Shown here piece after piece: positions 59,555 to 64,000 of a DNA stretch of 64,000 nt. The first letter of the stretch is position 1, and each line of letters starts with the position of its first letter. The notes beneath the pieces are model-generated. The model searched no databases and was not told the DNA's origin. It was given only the letters and a program-made list of their open reading frames with translations. Origin of the DNA: Kineococcus mangrovi (GTDB taxonomy: Bacteria > Actinomycetota > Actinomycetes > Actinomycetales > Kineococcaceae); assembly GCF_041320705.1 (NCBI RefSeq), contig NZ_JBGGTQ010000002.1:62001-126000 (forward strand), read 5' to 3'. The translations under genes and the position numbers were made by a program.

Positions 59555-61155
59555 GACTGCTTCCAGGCGTCGTGGAACCAGAGCCGGGAGGAGCCCTCGA
59601 ACTGCAGGCCGTGGACGTCGTCCGACGCCGCGATGACGGTGGAGAGCTCGATGAGGGGGATCGAGTGCGCGTCCTGCACGAGCGAGCGTGAGGCCTGTTC
59701 CACCAACCGCGCCCGCTGCGCGGCGTCGGTCGTGGACGCCTGCTCGGCGAGCAGGTCGTCGACCGCACCGCGGGGCCGCTGGTTCACGTTGCGCGTGTCG
59801 GTGGAGAAGACGGTGCGCAGGACGTCCGAGTCGGACCGGGTGAGGTTGTAGAACAGGACGTCGTAGTCGCCGGAGTTCTGCTGCGCAGCCGTGTCGGCGG
59901 TCGTGCCCTGCTTCAGCTGCAGGTCGAAACCGACCTCACGGACCTGCTGCTGCAGCAGTTCCAGCACGGCCGACGTGGGCTGCCAGAACAAGACGGTGAA
60001 GGTGAGCTCGCGTCCGGCCTTCTCGCGGATCCCGTCCGCACCCCTGGTCCAGCCGGCCTCGTCGAGCAGGCGGTCCGCGCCGGCCAGGTCGCGGGCGAGC
60101 ACCGGGGAGTCGTCGGGGGCGTCGGGGGTGGACGCCGAGAGGGCCGACCGCACGGCCTGGTCCCCCGGGTTGAGGAGGCTCGCCAACTGCTCGCGGTCGA
60201 CGGCCTTCGACAGCGCCTGCCGGACGCGGACGTCGTCGAACGGTGCCCTCGACTCGTTGGGGAACAGGTTGTACGGGATCCCGGGGTTGGCCCGCCGCTG
60301 CGTCCAGAAGCCGTTCCCGTCGAACTGCGGCAGATCCTGGGACGCGATGCCGGTCGTGGCGTCGACCTGGTGCGACTGCAGGGACCCGGTGCGCACGCCG
60401 GCCTCGGGGACCACGCGGTAGGTGACCGAGTCGAGGTGGGCCTCGCCCTGGTGCTGCGCCCCGGTCGGTGCCCAGTCGTACCCGCTGCGCCGGTCCAGGA
60501 CGGTCGTGGCGTCCTTGGTGTAGCTGCCGACGACGAAGGGACCGGAGCCCACGAGCGTCGTCCCTGCGCAACGGGTCGCGGGATCGGCGGTCGTGGTCGG
60601 GACGGACAGCAGCCCGAGGCTCATGGTCGAGGTGGCCTGCAGGAACTGCGCACTGGGCCGGGAGAACGTGACGACGGCCGTCTGCGCGTCGGGGGTCTGC
60701 GTCCCGGTGTACCCCTGGAGGTACGTGGACCCGAGCGGGGCCTTGGCCCCGAGCGCGACGATCCCGTCGAGGTTCGCCCGGACCGCGGTGGCGTCCACCG
60801 GCGACCCGTCGGAGAACGTCGCCCCCTGCCGCAGGTGGAACGTGAACGTCGTCGCGTCCGGGCTGACCTCGAAGCGCTGCGCGAGCCACGGCTGGATCCG
60901 CCCGTCGAGGTCCTGGACGGTGAGGGAGTCCACGAGCTGGCGGCCGATGTTCAGCGCGTCGTTGTTCCCGACCTGCTGCGGGTCGATGCACCCGGAGTCG
61001 ACGGAGATGGCGAACGTGAGGTTCCCTCCGCGGACGGGGGCGGCGCCGGCGTCGTCGGCGCTGCTGCGGCTCCCGCTGCACGCGGTGAGCACGCCGAGCA
61101 GCGGGACGAGGGCGGCGGCGGACAGGACGGTGGGCAGGGAGGTGCGGCGGCGCAA
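59551..61155 (-). CDS. ABC transporter substrate-binding lipoprotein (SBP_bac_5 family)
   Basis: The 534-residue exported lipoprotein has the signal SLPTVLSAAALVPLLGVLTAC with lipobox Cys26. It then has the family-5 binding fold, FAISVDSGCIDPQQVGNNDAL, TFHLRQGATFSDGSPVDATAVRANLDGI and DDVRVRQALSKAVDREQL, usual in peptide, nickel and glutathione binding proteins. The start is a TTG at 61155 with AGGAG five bases upstream. It lies 78 bases after the leader-peptide stop and is the first structural gene of the SAM-riboswitch operon. Confidence 0.92.
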   Translation of the reverse strand: MRRRTSLPTVLSAAALVPLLGVLTACSGSRSSADDAGAAPVRGGNLTFAISVDSGCIDPQQVGNNDALNIGRQLVDSLTVQDLDGRIQPWLAQRFEVSPDATTFTFHLRQGATFSDGSPVDATAVRANLDGIVALGAKAPLGSTYLQGYTGTQTPDAQTAVVTFSRPSAQFLQATSTMSLGLLSVPTTTADPATRCAGTTLVGSGPFVVGSYTKDATTVLDRRSGYDWAPTGAQHQGEAHLDSVTYRVVPEAGVRTGSLQSHQVDATTGIASQDLPQFDGNGFWTQRRANPGIPYNLFPNESRAPFDDVRVRQALSKAVDREQLASLLNPGDQAVRSALSASTPDAPDDSPVLARDLAGADRLLDEAGWTRGADGIREKAGRELTFTVLFWQPTSAVLELLQQQVREVGFDLQLKQGTTADTAAQQNSGDYDVLFYNLTRSDSDVLRTVFSTDTRNVNQRPRGAVDDLLAEQASTTDAAQRARLVEQASRSLVQDAHSIPLIELSTVIAASDDVHGLQFEGSSRLWFHDAWKQS

Positions 61156-61233
61156 GGGTTCTCCTGGGAAGGGGTGGGGCGCACCGACGGGACGGCGGCG
61201 CGCGGAGCCGGGTCGGAGCCGGCGGGAGGACGG

Positions 61234-61311
61234 TCAGCGACAGCTGGTCGCACCGGTGCGGCAGAGGTCCACGACGCGCCGCAGGACGGCGACGTGAGAC
61301 GTGCGGTCCAC
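61234..61311 (-). CDS. 25-residue Cys-containing leader peptide
   Basis: GTG 61311 has GGAGGGG (61317-61323) five bases upstream. The 25-codon frame contains RRVVDLCRTGATSCR at its C-terminus (Cys17, Cys24) and stops with TGA at 61234. The (R)RxVDLCR-x-x-x-x-C pattern resembles short peptides annotated, as I recall, as putative leader peptides before sulfur-metabolism genes in actinobacteria. Stalling at the Cys codons under cysteine limitation could change folding of the 78-base interval before the binding-protein gene. It lies directly after the SAM-I riboswitch, whose P1 3' strand overlaps its ribosome-binding site. Confidence 0.72.
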   Translation of the reverse strand: MDRTSHVAVLRRVVDLCRTGATSCR

Positions 61312-61321
61312 CTGAACCCCT

Positions 61322-61408
61322 CCATCGTTCCTGGCGGAAGCACCCGCGCCCGTTTTTGGGGGGTTGCTGCGGCGTCGCGGAGCCAGGTCTCTCAGCCGCT
61401 CTGGATGG
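61322..61408 (-). ncRNA. SAM-I (S-box) riboswitch
   Basis: On the minus strand the RNA has the S-box core. P1 is CCAUC (61404-61408) with GAUGG (61322-61326). Then comes CCAGAG and P2 GCGGC...GCCGC containing the kink-turn UGAGAGA. AGCAACC with GGGUGCU forms P3 around an AAAAAC loop. P4 is UUCC-GCCA-GGAA. CAGAGCGGCUGAG, GCCGCAGCAACC and GGGUGCUUCC match the family consensus. It senses S-adenosylmethionine and normally turns off methionine synthesis or uptake. Here it precedes the leader peptide and the ABC-transporter operon; the P1 3' strand runs directly into the peptide's ribosome-binding site. Confidence 0.9.
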
Positions 61409-61419
61409 TTGCACCGTGA

Positions 61420-61448
61420 ACTCTACGGGGAACCGTGCCGGAACTCAA
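61420..61448 (-). promoter_or_regulatory. Promoter of the riboswitch/ABC operon
   Basis: Minus strand: TTGAGT (61443-61448), exactly 17 bases, TAGAGT (61420-61425). The start would be at about 61413, a few bases before the aptamer, so the operon is transcribed independently of metE. Confidence 0.78.
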
Positions 61449-61467
61449 CCACGGACTTCCCCGGGGA

Positions 61468-61510
61468 CGGCCGAACCCCTCCACCCCGGTGGGGTGGAGG
61501 GGTTCGGCCG
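61468..61510 (-). terminator. 20-bp perfect stem terminator of metF-metE
   Basis: 61468-61487 pairs without mismatch with 61491-61510 around a three-base loop, 9 bases after the metE stop. It is the strongest hairpin in the window and separates the metE transcript from the riboswitch promoter. Confidence 0.85.
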
Positions 61511-61519
61511 TGAGGGAGG

Positions 61520-63877
61520 TCAGCCCGCGACGGGCGTACCCTCGAGCAGTTCCGCCCGTACGGTGCGCGCGGCCTCGACGAGGTTCCGCAGGGACTCCGT
61601 CGTCTCGGCGTACCCCCGCGTCTTGAGCCCGCAGTCGGGGTTCACCCAGACCTGGGGTGCGGGCACCGAGCCGACGGCCGACCGGAGCAGCCCCACGACC
61701 TCCTCGGCGGACGGGACGCGCGGGGAGTGGATGTCGTAGACGCCGGGACCGATGCCGCGGGCGAAACCGGCCCGGGCGACGTCCTCGAGCACCTCCATCC
61801 GCGAACGCGCCGCCTCGATGCTCGTGACGTCGGCGTCCAGGCCGTCGATGGCCTCGATCACCTCCCCGAACTCGGAGTAGCACAGGTGGGTGTGCACCTG
61901 CGTCGCGTCGGCCGCCCCCGCGGTGGCCAACCGGAAGGCGGTGACGGACCAGTCGAGGTACGCCGCCTGGTCGGCCGTCCGCAGCGGCAGCAGCTCCCGC
62001 AGCGCGGGTTCGTCCACCTGCACGATCCCGATGCCCGCCGCCTCGAGGTCGGCGACCTCGTCGCGCAGGGCGAGGGCGACCTGGTTCGCGGTGTCCCCCA
62101 ACGGTTGGTCGTCGCGCACGAAGGACCAGGCGAGGATCGTCACCGGGCCCGTCAACATGCCCTTGACGGGTTTCGCCGTCCGACTCGCCGCGTACCTGCT
62201 CCACGGCACCGTGATGGGCGCGGGTCGCGACACGTCGCCCCACAGGATCGGCGGCCGGACCCCGCGCGAGCCGTAGGACTGCACCCAGCCGTGCTCGGTC
62301 ACCGCGAACCCGTCGAGCTGCTCGGCGAAGTACTGGACCATGTCGTTGCGCTCGGGTTCGCCGTGGACGAGGACGTCGAGGCCGAGCTCCTCCTGCAGCT
62401 GCACGACGCGGTCGATCTCGGCGCGCAGGAACTCCTCGTACCCCTCCTGCGCGAGCTCACCCCGGCTCCGGGCAGCACGCGCCCGGCGGATCTCGGACGT
62501 CTGCGGGAAGGACCCGATGGTGGTCGTCGGCAGCAGCGGCAGACCCAGGGCCGTCTCCTGCGCCACCCGCCGCACAGCGTGGTCGCTGCGCCGGAACGCG
62601 TCCGGGGTCAGCGCGGCGAGCCGGTCGCGCACCTGCGGCCGCACCACGCCGGAGGCGCCGAGACGATCGGCCCGGGCCGCGGCCGAGTCGGCCAGTCCCG
62701 CGGCCACGCCGGAGCCGTCCGGATCGGCCAGGGCCCGGCCCAGCAGGACGACCTCGGCCACCTTCTGGTCGGCGAAGGACAGCCATCCGCGCAGCCGCTC
62801 CGGCAGAGCGCTCTCGCGGGACACGTCGTGCGGCACGTGCAGCAACGAGGTCGAGGTGCCCGGGACGACGCGACCGGCAGACCCCTGCATCCGGCGCAGG
62901 CTCTCCCGCGCCTCCTCGAGGTCCCCGCGCCAGACGTTGCGCCCGTCCACGACGCCGCCGACGACGGTCTTGCCCGCCAGGACGGACGGGTCCGCCGGCG
63001 CGGAACCCTCCACGAGGTCGAGCGCGATCCCCTCCACCGCGCTCAACGCACCGAGGAACTCCTGCGCGTCCCCGTACGGCGTGGCCACCAGCAACCGCGG
63101 GCGGCCCGGAACCGCGGCGAGCCGCTCGTAGGCCCCCCGCACCAGGTCGGCCAGGCCGTCGACACGGGCCGTCGCGGACTCGCTCACGAGACCGGGTTCG
63201 TCGAGCTGGACCCAGGTGGCCCCCGCCGCGGCGTGGGCTGCCAGCAGACCCTCGTAGGCGGCGAGCAGGTCCTCGAGCCGGCTGATCGGCGCGAAACCCT
63301 CCGGGCCGCCGTCGGCGGCCTTGGCCAGGAGCAGGAACGTGACCGGCCCCACGACGACCGGGCGGGTGAGGAACCCGTCGGCCAGCGCCTCGGAGAACTC
63401 GCGGACCCCGCGGTCGTCGGCGAACCGGAACGCCGTCGTGGGACCGATCTCGGGGACGAGGTAGTGGTAGTTCGTGTCGAACCACTTCGTCATCTCCAAC
63501 GGGGCCAGCGTCCCGCGCCCCCGGGCCATGGTCGAGCAGGCCCCGAGGTCCACCCGGCCGTCGGCCCCGACGAGGTCGGCGAAACGCTCCGGCACCGCCC
63601 CCACGGCGACGGCGGTGTCGAGGACCTGGTCGTAGGCGGAGAACGAGGACGGGATGGACGCGTCGTGGGCGGGCAGCCCGAGGGCGTTGAGGCGCCGGAC
63701 CGTCCGGGCGCGGACGGCGGCCAGGGCCGATTCGGTGGCGGCCAGGTCGGCGCGCCCGGCCCACAACGCCTCCATGGCCTTCTTGGTCTCCCGGTCGGGT
63801 CCGATCCGCGGGTAGCCGAGGACCGTCGCGTTCCACTCGGGGTGCTGGGTGTGACCGGTCGGTGCGTTCTGGCTCAT
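61520..63877 (-). CDS. metE: Cobalamin-independent methionine synthase
   Basis: The 785-residue cytoplasmic enzyme transfers the methyl group from 5-methyl-THF-polyglutamate to homocysteine. Both barrels are present: LGYPRIGPDRETKKAMEALWAG at the N-terminus, and the catalytic C-terminal barrel with zinc ligands in VHTHLCYSEF (His and Cys) and NPDCGLKTR (Cys), plus HGEPERNDMVQYFAEQL. The length is as in E. coli MetE. ATG 63877 overlaps the metF stop (ATGA) with GGAGGACGCACCCG upstream. Despite its role, no riboswitch is seen in the part of its leader that is in the window. Confidence 0.97.
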   Translation of the reverse strand: MSQNAPTGHTQHPEWNATVLGYPRIGPDRETKKAMEALWAGRADLAATESALAAVRARTVRRLNALGLPAHDASIPSSFSAYDQVLDTAVAVGAVPERFADLVGADGRVDLGACSTMARGRGTLAPLEMTKWFDTNYHYLVPEIGPTTAFRFADDRGVREFSEALADGFLTRPVVVGPVTFLLLAKAADGGPEGFAPISRLEDLLAAYEGLLAAHAAAGATWVQLDEPGLVSESATARVDGLADLVRGAYERLAAVPGRPRLLVATPYGDAQEFLGALSAVEGIALDLVEGSAPADPSVLAGKTVVGGVVDGRNVWRGDLEEARESLRRMQGSAGRVVPGTSTSLLHVPHDVSRESALPERLRGWLSFADQKVAEVVLLGRALADPDGSGVAAGLADSAAARADRLGASGVVRPQVRDRLAALTPDAFRRSDHAVRRVAQETALGLPLLPTTTIGSFPQTSEIRRARAARSRGELAQEGYEEFLRAEIDRVVQLQEELGLDVLVHGEPERNDMVQYFAEQLDGFAVTEHGWVQSYGSRGVRPPILWGDVSRPAPITVPWSRYAASRTAKPVKGMLTGPVTILAWSFVRDDQPLGDTANQVALALRDEVADLEAAGIGIVQVDEPALRELLPLRTADQAAYLDWSVTAFRLATAGAADATQVHTHLCYSEFGEVIEAIDGLDADVTSIEAARSRMEVLEDVARAGFARGIGPGVYDIHSPRVPSAEEVVGLLRSAVGSVPAPQVWVNPDCGLKTRGYAETTESLRNLVEAARTVRAELLEGTPVAG

Positions 63878-64000
63878 CGGGTGCGTCCTCCTACCGCGCG
63901 GGGGCGGCGTTCGGCGGGTCGGGTGAGGTCCGGGTGGTCGTGCAGCTGCTCGAGGAGGTCGAGCACGGGCTCGACCGCGTTGAAGGTGTAGAGGTGCAGA
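63874..64000 (-). CDS. metF: Methylenetetrahydrofolate reductase, C-terminal end
   Basis: The last ~41 codons of a gene cut by the right edge. LHLYTFNAVEPVLDLLEQL is the conserved C-terminal helix region of MetF (usually GLHFYTLNR...). The enzyme supplies 5-methyl-THF to MetE. Its TGA overlaps the metE ATG (ATGA), so the two enzymes are translationally coupled. A short basic tail follows the helix. Confidence 0.8.
   Translation of the reverse strand, partial: LHLYTFNAVEPVLDLLEQLHDHPDLTRPAERRPRAVGGRTR

Overview
The window is chromosomal DNA of a very GC-rich, high-coding-density actinobacterium. There are many GTG starts, GTGA stop/start overlaps and leaderless promoters, and tRNAs without (Arg, Lys) or with (His) an encoded CCA. 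The gene set (malate:quinone oxidoreductase, oligoribonuclease, CWB2 cell-wall protein, methyl-accepting protein, GGDEF/EAL protein, many sugar-utilisation genes) fits a motile Kineococcus-like member of the Kineosporiales. That placement is inference from gene content, not a computed match. I see no insertion sequence, prophage, CRISPR array or rRNA operon.

Layout. 1-7.6 kb holds housekeeping genes: galU (cut by the left edge), 5-formyl-THF cyclo-ligase, a phytoene-desaturase-like oxidoreductase, a K+/H+ antiporter, a phosphodiester glycosidase, an FmdB zinc ribbon and a CpaB/RcpC-like SAF protein. 7.6-16 kb holds signalling genes: a membrane GGDEF/EAL enzyme, a 1272-residue degenerate helicase-like protein with a coupled 54-residue ORF, and a HAMP-SpoIIE phosphatase. 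16-30.7 kb holds a histidine phosphatase, NAD(P)H-hydrate dehydratase, tRNA-Arg, an orphan LuxR-type regulator, a CWB2 protein, an SDR/membrane protein/GH15 operon, a two-component pair, a second degenerate helicase-like protein and an MCP-PilZ fusion. 30.7-47 kb holds a solute symporter with a small partner, a secreted metallopeptidase, LMW-PTP, a methylguanine methyltransferase, a PPOX protein, a GT14-like enzyme, mqo, a PrsW protease, orn, tRNA-His, tRNA-Lys, a PAP2-like protein and a GAF/PAS-SpoIIE phosphatase.

48-55.5 kb is a sugar locus: GH43, GH35 beta-galactosidase, a LacI regulator, and a solute-binding protein with two permeases but no ATPase. A 14-bp palindrome, TGTTNGCGCNAACA, occurs exactly at the GH35 promoter and at the ABC-operon promoter. 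It is almost certainly the LacI operator.

55.3-64 kb (minus strand) is a methionine/sulfur block. metF (cut by the right edge) and metE overlap as ATGA and end at a 20-bp-stem terminator. A fresh consensus promoter then drives a SAM-I riboswitch, a 25-codon Cys-containing leader peptide, and a five-gene ABC-transporter/GNAT operon. The tandem of riboswitch and leader peptide is the most interesting regulatory arrangement here.

Three chemotaxis/c-di-GMP-type or unknown genes (9.7, 18.8 and 29.3 kb) are preceded by very similar sigma-28-like promoters, which suggests one motility regulon scattered over the window. About fifteen genes have a TANNNT-like -10 box five to seven bases (nine in one case) before the start codon, so leaderless transcription appears to be common.
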